Source: Edaphobacter sp. 4G125 (GTDB lineage: Bacteria > Acidobacteriota > Terriglobia > Terriglobales > Acidobacteriaceae). From it: DNA of 64,000 bases. This document shows, one piece after another, positions 1 through 7,966 of this stretch (position 1 is its first letter; each line of letters begins with the position of its first letter). The position numbers and the translations under genes were made by a program. Location: assembly GCF_014274685.1 (NCBI RefSeq), contig NZ_CP060393.1, positions 2,415,501-2,479,500 on the forward strand. The letters run 5' to 3'. A model generated the notes under the pieces. That model was not told the origin of the DNA and ran no database searches. It saw only the letters and a program-made list of their open reading frames with translations.

Positions 1-33
1 CGAGTCTCTCCCTCTATGTTCGTGCCCAAGGTG

Positions 34-3000
34 TCATAAATAAGCTTCATTGGCGTCGTCCTCCTGCCGAGTGAGCGGCGGATCATTGCGATGCATGAAG
101 GCAAAAAATGTTGGTACAAAAGTTAGCGTTCCAAAGGTTGCCAGTAATAAGCCGCCAATCACAGCGCGGCCCAGGGGAGCGTTCTGCTCTCCGCCGTCTC
201 CCAGTCCCAGCGCCATTGGAACCATGCCAATAATCATGGCGAGTGCCGTCATAATGACCGGACGGAATCGGGTGAAGCCTGCGGCCAGAGCCGCCTCGGT
301 AGAGTTCATCCCTTCTTCCATCTGTTCCTTGGCAAAGCTGACCACAAGAATGGAGTTGGCTGTTGCTACGCCGACGCACATGATGGATCCGGTTAGAGCC
401 GGAACGCTGATATGAGTTCCGGTCAAAAAGAGCATCCACACAATGCCTGCAAGCGCTCCGGGCAGAGCAACGATGATGATGAAAGGATCAAGCCAGCTTT
501 GGAAGTTGACCACGATCAGGGCATACACCAGAACGATGGAAAAGAGCAGTCCACCGATGAGACCGACGAACGAAGTGCGCATCGTTTCAATCTGGCCACG
601 AACGTAGACCTCTGTGCCACGGGGAAGCTTTGACTTACTGTCCTCAACGATCTTGTCGAGCTTACGAGCTACGGTTGCCAGATCTGTTCCGTCAACCGCG
701 CCGTAGATGTCGATCACAGGACGGGCGTTATAGTGGCTGACTGTGCCTTGCTCCACGCCCCGTTCAATCGAAGCCAGGTTACCCAGAATCTGCGGAGGGG
801 TACTTCCTGTGGAGGTAATCGGGAAGTTCTGAAGCTCCTGCAGGTTCTTTACGTCGTATTGTGGAGTCTGTACGACGATGTTGTAGCTGACATTATTTTG
901 CGGATTGAGGAAGAAACCTGGCGACGTCTGAAAGCTGCCACTCAGCGCAACCAGAAGATTACCTGCGACATCCCGCTGGCTATAGCCCACCTGCTGGGCT
1001 CGTGTGCGATCGACATTGACTTCCCACTTTGGCAGGTTGAATGGTTGTTGAATACGCAGATCCGTAGTTCCCGCGATATGGCTGATCTGTTCCATCATTC
1101 CCTCAGCCAGTTCACGGTTCTTCTCCAGCTCTTGCCCCACAAACTGAATGTCGATCTGTGCAGGCAGACCAAAGTTCAGGATCTGGCTGACCATGTCTGT
1201 CGGCAGATAGTAGAACTGCGTTCCCGGGAATTGCGTGGTGAGCTTATCTCGTAACAGGCGCATATACTCAGCGGTTGGCCGATGCCCTTCGTTGAGAGAT
1301 ACGAGGATATCCGCGTCTCCCGTACCTACCGGAGCAGAGTTGGAATAGGAAAGATTGATACCGGAGTAGGGAAGACCAACATTGTCGATGATGGTTCCTA
1401 GTTCGGCAGCAGGAATCTCTTTACGGATGACCGCTTCAATGCGATCGCAAAGTGCGGCGGTATCTTCGATTCGGGTTCCTGTATGCGCTCGCACATGCAA
1501 CTTGAATTGGCCACCATCAACAGAAGGGAAGAAGTCCTGCCCCAACCATGGATAAAGAAGTCCGATGGACAAAACCCAGAAAGCCACAATGGCCAACAAG
1601 AACACGGTTCTGTGGTGCAAACAGAGATTCAAAACTCCGTAGTACCAATTGCGTAGCTTTTCAAAGTAGTGCTCAAAGAGGAGTTGGAAACGAACAAAAG
1701 GGTTCCGGCTCTTCCGGGCTCTTTCTGCGCTGTCGTGCTCATGGCCTTTTAACAGGTACTTCGCCATCGTGGGCACGATGGTTCGAGAGAGAAAGTAAGA
1801 GGCCAGCATGGCGAAGACTACGGCTTCCGCCAGAGGAACAAAGAGATACCGCGCGACTCCTCCCAGAAAGAACATGGGAACGAAGACGATACAGATGGAG
1901 AGCGTAGAGACAAAGGCTGGGACAGCAATCTGAGCGGCACCATCCAGAATGGCCTGCTCGACTTCTTTGCCCTCTTCAAGGTTGCGGTTAATATTTTCGA
2001 TCTCAACCGTCGCATCATCCACCAGAATTCCCACGGCAAGCGCAAGGCCACCGAGAGTCATGATGTTGATTGTTTCGCCCAGTGCCGAGAGCATAAGAAG
2101 CGAACAAAGGACCGAAAGAGGAATCGAGATTGCGATGATAACGGTCGAGCGCCAACTTCCAAGGAAGACCAGGATCATTGCAGCAGTCAGACAGGCTGCA
2201 ATCAGAGCTTCTCGAACGACTCCACTGATTGCGGCCCGAACAAAAACAGATTGGTCGGCGATGGGGCGCATCTGCAACGCAGGTGGAAGCTGAGCCGCGA
2301 TCAAGGGTAGCTGCGCCCGCACCTTGGAGATAATATCGAGCGTCGAAGCATTACCGACCTTCAGCAGCGTCAACAACGAAGCGCGTTGGCCATCTACACG
2401 AACGATATTGGTCTGGGGCGGGAAGCCATCGCGGACGTTTCCAATGTCGTGGACATAAATCGTCGCACCGTTGACGGTTTTGATGGGCAGATTATTCAGT
2501 GCTTCAATCGTGGTGGGTGCACTGTTGGTTTCGACTTGATACTCATAATCTCCTATTTTCGCAACGCCAGAAGGCAGAATAATATTCTGCGCATTGATGG
2601 CATTCACGACATCCGAAGCCGAAAGACCAAACGCTTGTAGTTTCTGGGTGTCGATATCCACCATGACCTGGCGCTGCTTTCCGCCATAAGGCCATGGCAT
2701 AGCAGCACCTTGTACGGTTGCCAGCTGAGTTCGAATGAAATTCGTACCAAAGTCGTTGAGCTGTTGTTCATTCAGGCCCTTACCAGAGAGTCCCAGTTGC
2801 AAAATCGGGACGCTGGATGCGCTGTACTGAATGATCAGTGGAGGAGTGGTTCCCTGCGGATATTGACGGATTGCCGTCTGGGCAACAGCGGTAACCTGTG
2901 CGACGGCCTGAGAGATATTGACCCGCGGCTGAAAGTAGATTTTGATGACGGACACGCCATTCAGCGTTTGCGACTCGGTGTGTTCAATGTCGTTGACCGT

Positions 3001-3219
3001 CGTTGTCAGATTTCGCTCGAACGGAAGTACGATGCGATAACTCAGCTGCTCAGGAGATAGGCCGGCATAACCCCAGACCACAGAGACGACCGGAATATTG
3101 ATATTCGGAAAGATGTCGACAGGCGTTCGAAGTACCGCGAGAGGACCCACAATAAAAAGAAGCAGCGACATTACAACAAAGGTGTATGGTCTTCTGAGCG
3201 CAAGTCGGACAATCCACAT
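34..3219 (-). CDS. RND-family efflux transporter permease (HAE1/AcrB-MdtB type)
   Basis: Inner-membrane proton-driven pump of 1061 residues, the usual length for AcrB/CzcA-type permeases. It begins with the family-typical amphipathic N-terminus (MWIVRLALRRPYTFVV) followed by the first membrane helix. A large periplasmic porter domain, a block of helices around residues 340-480 containing GGLALAVGILVDDATVEIEN (the TM4 region with the proton-relay Asp pair), a second periplasmic half and a closing helix block then follow. Such pumps work with a periplasmic adaptor and an outer-membrane TolC-like channel; neither is visible here, but the bases just left of the stop contain a GA-rich Shine-Dalgarno-like stretch, so a partner gene may begin just outside the window. 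The TetR gene upstream on the same strand is the likely local repressor. Substrate cannot be told from sequence. Confidence 0.95.
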   Translation of the reverse strand: MWIVRLALRRPYTFVVMSLLLFIVGPLAVLRTPVDIFPNINIPVVSVVWGYAGLSPEQLSYRIVLPFERNLTTTVNDIEHTESQTLNGVSVIKIYFQPRVNISQAVAQVTAVAQTAIRQYPQGTTPPLIIQYSASSVPILQLGLSGKGLNEQQLNDFGTNFIRTQLATVQGAAMPWPYGGKQRQVMVDIDTQKLQAFGLSASDVVNAINAQNIILPSGVAKIGDYEYQVETNSAPTTIEALNNLPIKTVNGATIYVHDIGNVRDGFPPQTNIVRVDGQRASLLTLLKVGNASTLDIISKVRAQLPLIAAQLPPALQMRPIADQSVFVRAAISGVVREALIAACLTAAMILVFLGSWRSTVIIAISIPLSVLCSLLMLSALGETINIMTLGGLALAVGILVDDATVEIENINRNLEEGKEVEQAILDGAAQIAVPAFVSTLSICIVFVPMFFLGGVARYLFVPLAEAVVFAMLASYFLSRTIVPTMAKYLLKGHEHDSAERARKSRNPFVRFQLLFEHYFEKLRNWYYGVLNLCLHHRTVFLLAIVAFWVLSIGLLYPWLGQDFFPSVDGGQFKLHVRAHTGTRIEDTAALCDRIEAVIRKEIPAAELGTIIDNVGLPYSGINLSYSNSAPVGTGDADILVSLNEGHRPTAEYMRLLRDKLTTQFPGTQFYYLPTDMVSQILNFGLPAQIDIQFVGQELEKNRELAEGMMEQISHIAGTTDLRIQQPFNLPKWEVNVDRTRAQQVGYSQRDVAGNLLVALSGSFQTSPGFFLNPQNNVSYNIVVQTPQYDVKNLQELQNFPITSTGSTPPQILGNLASIERGVEQGTVSHYNARPVIDIYGAVDGTDLATVARKLDKIVEDSKSKLPRGTEVYVRGQIETMRTSFVGLIGGLLFSIVLVYALIVVNFQSWLDPFIIIVALPGALAGIVWMLFLTGTHISVPALTGSIMCVGVATANSILVVSFAKEQMEEGMNSTEAALAAGFTRFRPVIMTALAMIIGMVPMALGLGDGGEQNAPLGRAVIGGLLLATFGTLTFVPTFFAFMHRNDPPLTRQEDDANEAYL

Positions 3220-3351
3220 TGGAACTCCAGTTGAAAAAACTTCCAGGAGCTGACACGGTGATCAGCATAAGGATGCGCACCTCAGAGAGGCAGAACGTTT
3301 AGCAGTGAATACTAGACAAACAGTTTAGTATTTTTGACGTTTCAAATTGCG

Positions 3352-4017
3352 TCAAAGATTCATGGTTGTGCGCTTACCGCCTACAACATTTCGATTTTCG
3401 ATCTGCGATAAGTCTATATGTTGGAGTCCTTTGAATACCGCTCTCACCATCGTTGCAGCTTCTTCATTGCTTAAAGAGCCGTGTCCCACAAGCAGCCGGA
3501 AGATCATCGGACCATAAATCAGATCGAGAACAATCTCAGAATCGACCTCTCCGCGTACCTCGCCTCGTTGGACCCCCCGCTCCCACATGATTCGTGCGGC
3601 GTCTCGCCGGGCATAGAGAAACCGCTCCCGAAATTGCTTCAGAAACTCCGGGTCGCTCTGTCCTTCTGCAATGAATTGACTGAAAATCTTTCCCAGGGGA
3701 GAAAGATAAAACGCAATAACCAACTGCATCTGCAGAATAAAATCCTGTTCGGCCGAGCCCGTATCCGGAGGAACTCCTACCCGCTCGGTCATGACTCCGA
3801 GAAATGCGTCGAGCGCAACCAGACTCTTATTCGGCCACCATTTGTAGATTGTGGCTTTGCTGACCCCTGCTTTTGCAGCAATTGCATCCGCACTGACCTT
3901 GCGGAGCGGTTTACGTTGCAACAGGTACAGAGTCGCCTTCAAAATCGCCGATTCTGCCTCGACGCTACGATGCCGTCCACGTCCTTTGGGTTGAACTGCT
4001 GCGCTATGGGGAGACAT
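3352..4017 (-). CDS. TetR/AcrR-family transcriptional regulator
   Basis: A 221-residue protein with an N-terminal helix-turn-helix typical of TetR regulators (residues about 20-65: AILKATLYLL, then VSADAIAAKAGVSKATIYKWW) and a helical ligand-binding C-terminal domain of the TetR_C type. It lies 132 bp upstream of the RND pump on the same strand, the standard layout of a drug-pump repressor and its target. The inferred role is ligand-relieved repression of the pump and of itself. The ligand is unknown. The gene ends the left flank of the putative integrative element; its start is 65 bp from the left tRNA-Ser copy. Confidence 0.9.
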   Translation of the reverse strand: MSPHSAAVQPKGRGRHRSVEAESAILKATLYLLQRKPLRKVSADAIAAKAGVSKATIYKWWPNKSLVALDAFLGVMTERVGVPPDTGSAEQDFILQMQLVIAFYLSPLGKIFSQFIAEGQSDPEFLKQFRERFLYARRDAARIMWERGVQRGEVRGEVDSEIVLDLIYGPMIFRLLVGHGSLSNEEAATMVRAVFKGLQHIDLSQIENRNVVGGKRTTMNL

Positions 4018-4080
4018 GCCTTGGCCCCGCTCCTAAAGAAAAGCCTCAACTTCGCTATGCAATTTGTAGGGAAAGAAGAG

Positions 4081-4172
4081 GATGGCGGAGAGACAGGGAT
4101 TCGAACCCTGGATACCTTGCGGTATACACGCTTTCCAAGCGTGCGCCTTCAGCCACTCGGCCATCTCTCCAC
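4081..4172. repeat. Left 92-bp direct repeat (putative attachment site)
   Basis: Identical over 92 bp to 22821-22912, with different bases immediately outside both ends. It covers the complete tRNA-Ser gene plus 2 bp on each side, so the crossover can lie anywhere in the tRNA and both junctions keep a functional tRNA. Confidence 0.8.
4083..4170 (-). tRNA. tRNA-Ser (anticodon GGA), left copy
   Basis: Read on the minus strand the gene is 88 nt, with acceptor stem GGAGAGA pairing with TCTCTCC, a class II long variable arm, the anticodon GGA in a CTTGGAAAG loop, T-arm GGTTCGAATCC, and an encoded 3' CCA. The sequence equals the copy at 22823-22910. It is divergent from the recombinase gene, so its promoter lies in the short gap before 4231; a TAAACT hexamer near 4186 could be its -10 box. 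Confidence 0.95.
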
Positions 4173-4230
4173 ATATCAATAGTTTACATGAGATTGCTCC
4201 CAGCGAATACACACGTTAAGGAGAACTCAC

Positions 4231-5088
4231 ATGAATCGCACTGAACTATTTATACGAGAACGACGCTATCTTCTCAATGTCTCCGAACATACCGTCCGGT
4301 GGTACACCTGCGCTCTAAAATGGCTTCCCTCTGAATCACCCGCACAAGACGAACTAAAAGATGTCGTAATGGCAATGCGGCAAAAGGGTCTGAAAGAGAG
4401 CGGATGCAATGCCGCAATCAGAGCCATCAACGCATATCTCCACTGGAGCAGCGGCACAGAGCGGAAGTGTGGGGCCGGATGCTGTCATCCACGAATACAA
4501 CCACTCAAAGAGCCACAGATTGTTTTACCGACGTTCTCGGAAGAGCAAGTCAAACGACTGATCGCCTGGAAGCCGAAAGCCCGAGACTTCTACGAGCGCC
4601 GTTTACATCTTCTGATTTTGACGCTGTTCGACCTTGGCTCGCGCATCAGCGAGGCTCTGGGGTTGCGGGTCTCTGATATCAATCTTGACGACCTTCTCGC
4701 CACATTGAACGGGAAGGGAAGAAAGCAGCGAATTGTCCCGTTCTCTTTTGTGCTTCGGCGGGCGCTGCACAGATTTATCCACGACTTCGGGCTCAAAGCG
4801 GGCAATTTAATCTTTGGGAACAGGGAAGGTGTGCAGATGAGCCGTGTTGTCGCTCTTCGTCAGGTCAAGGCACTTTGCAAGCGTCTTGGCTTTGAAGCTC
4901 CGTGCCGGACTCTTCACAGCTTCCGGCATCTGTTCGCTGTGAATTACCTTCGGCGCGGTGGCAGTCTCTTCCATTTACAGAAGACTCTTGGCCATACCTC
5001 GCTGGAGATGTGCAGGAGGTACGCCAACCTCGTGACGACGGATCTCCAGGCTGTACACGAGCGTGTGACCCTTCTAAGGGCTTTCTAA
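4231..5088 (+). CDS. Tyrosine recombinase/integrase
   Basis: A 285-residue site-specific recombinase of the XerC/XerD/phage integrase family. An N-terminal SAM-like core-binding domain (about residues 5-75) is followed by the catalytic domain. All catalytic residues are visible: Arg138 (GSRISEALGL), Lys162 or 165 (GKGRKQRIVP), His229 and Arg232 (HSFRHLFA), His255 (LGHTSLEM) and Tyr264 (RRYANLV). It starts at an ATG after GGAGAACTCAC and lies 60 bp from the left tRNA-Ser, pointing into the element, as expected for an integrase that uses the tRNA gene as attachment site. It is shorter than classical lambda-type integrases and closer to Xer-like enzymes. The pair of cysteine-containing segments at residues 80-86 is unusual. 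Confidence 0.93.
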   Translation: MNRTELFIRERRYLLNVSEHTVRWYTCALKWLPSESPAQDELKDVVMAMRQKGLKESGCNAAIRAINAYLHWSSGTERKCGAGCCHPRIQPLKEPQIVLPTFSEEQVKRLIAWKPKARDFYERRLHLLILTLFDLGSRISEALGLRVSDINLDDLLATLNGKGRKQRIVPFSFVLRRALHRFIHDFGLKAGNLIFGNREGVQMSRVVALRQVKALCKRLGFEAPCRTLHSFRHLFAVNYLRRGGSLFHLQKTLGHTSLEMCRRYANLVTTDLQAVHERVTLLRAF

Positions 5089-5116
5089 AACCCCAAGTAG
5101 GGGTATAGCCAAGGGT

Positions 5117-5146
5117 GTTTAGCGGTGCCTGTACGGGCCGCTAAAC
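5117..5146 (+). terminator. Hairpin after the integrase gene
   Basis: A perfect 9-bp inverted repeat (GTTTAGCGG and CCGCTAAAC) with a 12-nt loop, 28 bp after the integrase stop codon. There is no strong T-run, so it may be a weak terminator or a protein-binding palindrome. Confidence 0.45.
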
Positions 5147-5448
5147 GCGATTAATGGTAGTCTCTCGCAACTATGAACACTCACTATTGCGGAAACTGCG
5201 GACGACAATTTGGCTTCGAGGGAATCCCTAGCCCTTGCCATGCCGGGCCATTGCACCCTTTGGATGTCACAGTGGACATTTTGGGGCTTAGGTCACTTAA
5301 AGTTAACGACTTATCAATTAGATTCTTGTCAAAGTGTCGACTTTTCAATAATTGCTTGTGTGTGTAAATTTAGCTGCGGCGGAGGGCTATTACGAGATCG
5401 TCCCCAAGATTTGACCCGCCCCTCCCCCCACAAGCTCACGAGATCGCA

Positions 5449-5608
5449 TGATGATGACAGTCCTTATATACACACTGTCATCATCAATATATTGAGAGTA
5501 GAAGTGTTTGCTTTGTCCTCGTGGAATTAATAACTTAGCTCCCCAAAAATCGGTTCTGTCGTTGACAGTGACGGAGCATAATTTCACCCTGTCCCTGTCA
5601 ACGACAGA
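5449..5608. repeat. Two adjacent perfect inverted repeats with a shared TGACAG/CTGTCA core
   Basis: The first palindrome is TGATGATGACAG (5449-5460) against CTGTCATCATCA (5475-5486). The second is TCTGTCGTTGACAG (5555-5568) against CTGTCAACGACAGA (5595-5608). Both arms carry TGACAG or its complement. They lie in the 527-bp gap between the convergent integrase and primase-helicase genes. They could be transcription terminators, iteron-like binding sites of a replication origin, or recombinase accessory sites. The rest of the gap (5147-5448) shows no convincing gene; a 64-codon frame at 5173 with a CxxC start is noted but not accepted. Confidence 0.6.
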
Positions 5609-5615
5609 CACCGTT

Positions 5616-7403
5616 TTATGCTGCCGTCAAACCGCTTTGAAGTTCAGACGCCGATAGATAGTAATTACCGTCTGTTCGCACGACACTTCCCCTAGCAACT
5701 GCCCAGTCCCGCCAACGGTAGTAGGTTTTCTCCGCCCCTAATGCCCGTGTATACCGAATAGGTGTGCCGTCTCCGAAGATAGACCTAATCTGAGCGTGCA
5801 TCTTCAGCAGCGCAGGAGACCCAACATCCGAGTTTGTCCCGCTGTCTTCTGGTTCTTCCACCTGCGTGAACCGCCCGTCCACCCAGTCAAAAAACATCTT
5901 TTCTGGTGAGCTGTTGCGAGGCATCACCCAGCAAACGCGGGGCGATTTGAGATCCTTCTCATCGTGGTAGCTCAACGCGACGATTGTTTCTGTCTTGCGT
6001 GCCAAAGCCGCACTTCCGAATAGAACGTCTCGTCCGTGATAGCGATCCGGCCCTTTCTGTTTCGGTGCACCCACAGAACCAAGTACGGCGACGTTGTATT
6101 TCTGTGCCACGGCGATGATGCTGCTTAGAACTGCCTGGACAACCGCCGCCTTGTTCATATCGGGAATCCATAGGTCAAGACCCTCGATGAACCAAGCTTC
6201 AGCCCCTGGATGTTCTTCGATGGCCGCCTGTAAGACCTCACCGATGTCCGCCGACTTCTGAGAGAGGCTGAGAGGCACCAGTCGAGTTGCCGATTCCTCG
6301 GTCAAGCCAAGCGCCTTGATGGTTCTCCGCGTCGCCTTCTTCGATCTGTCGTGAAGAACGACCCTGTACTCCCGTGGCTTCGTCTTGTGGCCAAAAACCT
6401 CCTCGCCGCGTCGGATCTTTTCAAGCATCGGCATGACGAAGCTGGTTTTGCCTACACCTGACGAGCCTCCGATGAGTGAGACTTCACCCTTCGGAAACCA
6501 GCCCTCCGCACCGTCATTAGGTTCGACAAGAAACTCCGTCTCGCCATCTTCATCCATCGTGTCCGACTGCTCGAATACGACAACCGATTCTTTGGCAACA
6601 GCAAGCACCGCCCGTGTAATCGTGCTGCCTCGGTAGTAGTCGCGCTCCCACTTTTCGCGGTATAGTCCAGATTCCCGAAACGCTTCGTCAATTTTGAACG
6701 CATCACACCTGTGTTTCTTTGCCAGAATGACGCACAGAGCGAAGTCCGCTTTACTGTGGTCGTTATCGTAGTCGCTAGTGTCACCGGCCATGAGCTTTTG
6801 AAAGCGATCCTCTTCGCTCAATGAAATGGATACGGTCAGGCCGGTCTTCTTGAGCTTTGCTGCCTTTACACGATTGTATAGCTCGTTCAATTCGTCCGCA
6901 CGGTCTAGCAAGTTCGCAGGAGTCTTTCCGACGTGACGCCCCGTAAATGTGAGATATCGCGCCGAGTCGTATAGCTCGATAGCCTTGCAACCCGGAACCG
7001 GTTCTTTCGCGCCGGTACGTCCGCGAAGATCACCCAACACCAGAATGTGTACGCCGTCGCCAGAGGGACTGAACTCTGTATAAGAGTCCAGTCCGATGAC
7101 ATAATCACGAGATTCTGGTGTGAATAGTTTGGCCTCACGGTCGTAACATTTATCTATGTCCACGCCGGAAACGCGGATACCGTCAACCTCACCAAGCACT
7201 ATGCCGACGCCGTCGAATTTATGCCTGTGAGCGGATACTTCCTCGTGTATCTGCCACGACGCGGGGTTAGTTGAGTCAGCCCGTTTTCCATTCGCCTGAT
7301 AGGGAACTTTGGTTTCTTTGCCGTCGCGCGTCTCAAGCCGCCATAGAACCCAACGACGCTGCTTCTTGAGGTCTTCAATCGTGAGGCTATTGAGATTACT
7401 CAT
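5616..7403 (-). CDS. Primase-helicase (NrS-1 polymerase-like N-terminus plus RecA-like ATPase)
   Basis: A 595-residue replication protein. Residues 10-160 show the archaeo-eukaryotic primase-polymerase-like pattern seen in NrS-1-type polymerases: VLWR near the start, GIRVSGVDIDKC with Asp82 and Asp84, SPSGDGVHI and ELYDSARYLTFTGRH. Residues 215-270 resemble the helix bundle that follows in these proteins (SKADFALC, FRESGLYREKWERDYY). Residues 300-500 form a RecA/RepA-like ATPase with Walker A GGSSGVGKTS (312-321) and a Walker B-like WFIEGLDLW. It probably primes and unwinds element DNA, which suggests the element can replicate outside the chromosome. It overlaps the upstream small gene by 8 nt, so both are co-transcribed. 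The ATPase could also be a loader rather than a helicase. Confidence 0.8.
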   Translation of the reverse strand: MSNLNSLTIEDLKKQRRWVLWRLETRDGKETKVPYQANGKRADSTNPASWQIHEEVSAHRHKFDGVGIVLGEVDGIRVSGVDIDKCYDREAKLFTPESRDYVIGLDSYTEFSPSGDGVHILVLGDLRGRTGAKEPVPGCKAIELYDSARYLTFTGRHVGKTPANLLDRADELNELYNRVKAAKLKKTGLTVSISLSEEDRFQKLMAGDTSDYDNDHSKADFALCVILAKKHRCDAFKIDEAFRESGLYREKWERDYYRGSTITRAVLAVAKESVVVFEQSDTMDEDGETEFLVEPNDGAEGWFPKGEVSLIGGSSGVGKTSFVMPMLEKIRRGEEVFGHKTKPREYRVVLHDRSKKATRRTIKALGLTEESATRLVPLSLSQKSADIGEVLQAAIEEHPGAEAWFIEGLDLWIPDMNKAAVVQAVLSSIIAVAQKYNVAVLGSVGAPKQKGPDRYHGRDVLFGSAALARKTETIVALSYHDEKDLKSPRVCWVMPRNSSPEKMFFDWVDGRFTQVEEPEDSGTNSDVGSPALLKMHAQIRSIFGDGTPIRYTRALGAEKTYYRWRDWAVARGSVVRTDGNYYLSASELQSGLTAA

Positions 7404-7824
7404 GGCTCGCCGCCGTCCGCTTTGTCCGCCGAGCAGTGCGTTCTAAGCGCTCCAAATCTCTGACAGCTTCTAAATCACGGGCAGCCGTCCGATCCTCACC
7501 AGGTGCGAGGAACACCGCACCGACCGACAATCCATAGTTGTTAAACAAGAGAAATTCCGAACAGGTTTCCCCCTGTAATGACCCGCGAATCAGAGGGTTA
7601 ATGTGAACTACATCCTCCCACGGACCTAGTCCATTTATGGCTTGCTTGCGAATACTCGTTTTATGAGTTACCCAAGCAACGACGGGGCACTCCAAGACTT
7701 CTGCTTTGCCCTTACCACCGTCGCCGTTTCTAGTTGCGATCAGAACCCGCCATCCTTGGCCGGGTATCGTTTGGAAAATCTTGTGGTCACCGTTGAGCTG
7801 AATCATAGTGTGGAATAATTCCAT
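7396..7824 (-). CDS. Hypothetical protein co-transcribed with the primase-helicase
   Basis: A 142-residue protein that I do not recognise. It is soluble, with no signal peptide or membrane helix, and its C-terminal 35 residues are rich in Arg and Glu (RDLEAVRDLERLERTARR), likely a charged helix. The start ATG follows GAAAGGAA (good ribosome binding site). Its end overlaps the start of the primase-helicase by 8 nt, so translation is probably coupled and the protein may help replication or its control. No function is assigned. Confidence 0.7.
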   Translation of the reverse strand: MELFHTMIQLNGDHKIFQTIPGQGWRVLIATRNGDGGKGKAEVLECPVVAWVTHKTSIRKQAINGLGPWEDVVHINPLIRGSLQGETCSEFLLFNNYGLSVGAVFLAPGEDRTAARDLEAVRDLERLERTARRTKRTAASHE

Positions 7825-7966
7825 TTCCTTTCAGGTAGTGTTGGGGTTATGAGAGGCGTCCCTGAGAGGCAGCCCCACGTTAGAGAAAAGGTCTTCTGTA
7901 TGTGGCAAACAATAGATCGATCCGATTAGCGTTTATTCCCTCAATGCTTCGCTCAGAGGAGCGGGT

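Noticed and set aside
5173-5367. Small frame beginning with a CxxC motif (MNTHYCGNCGRQF)
   Set aside because: No ribosome binding site, no domain continuing after the first 15 residues, and it lies in a region of inverted repeats.
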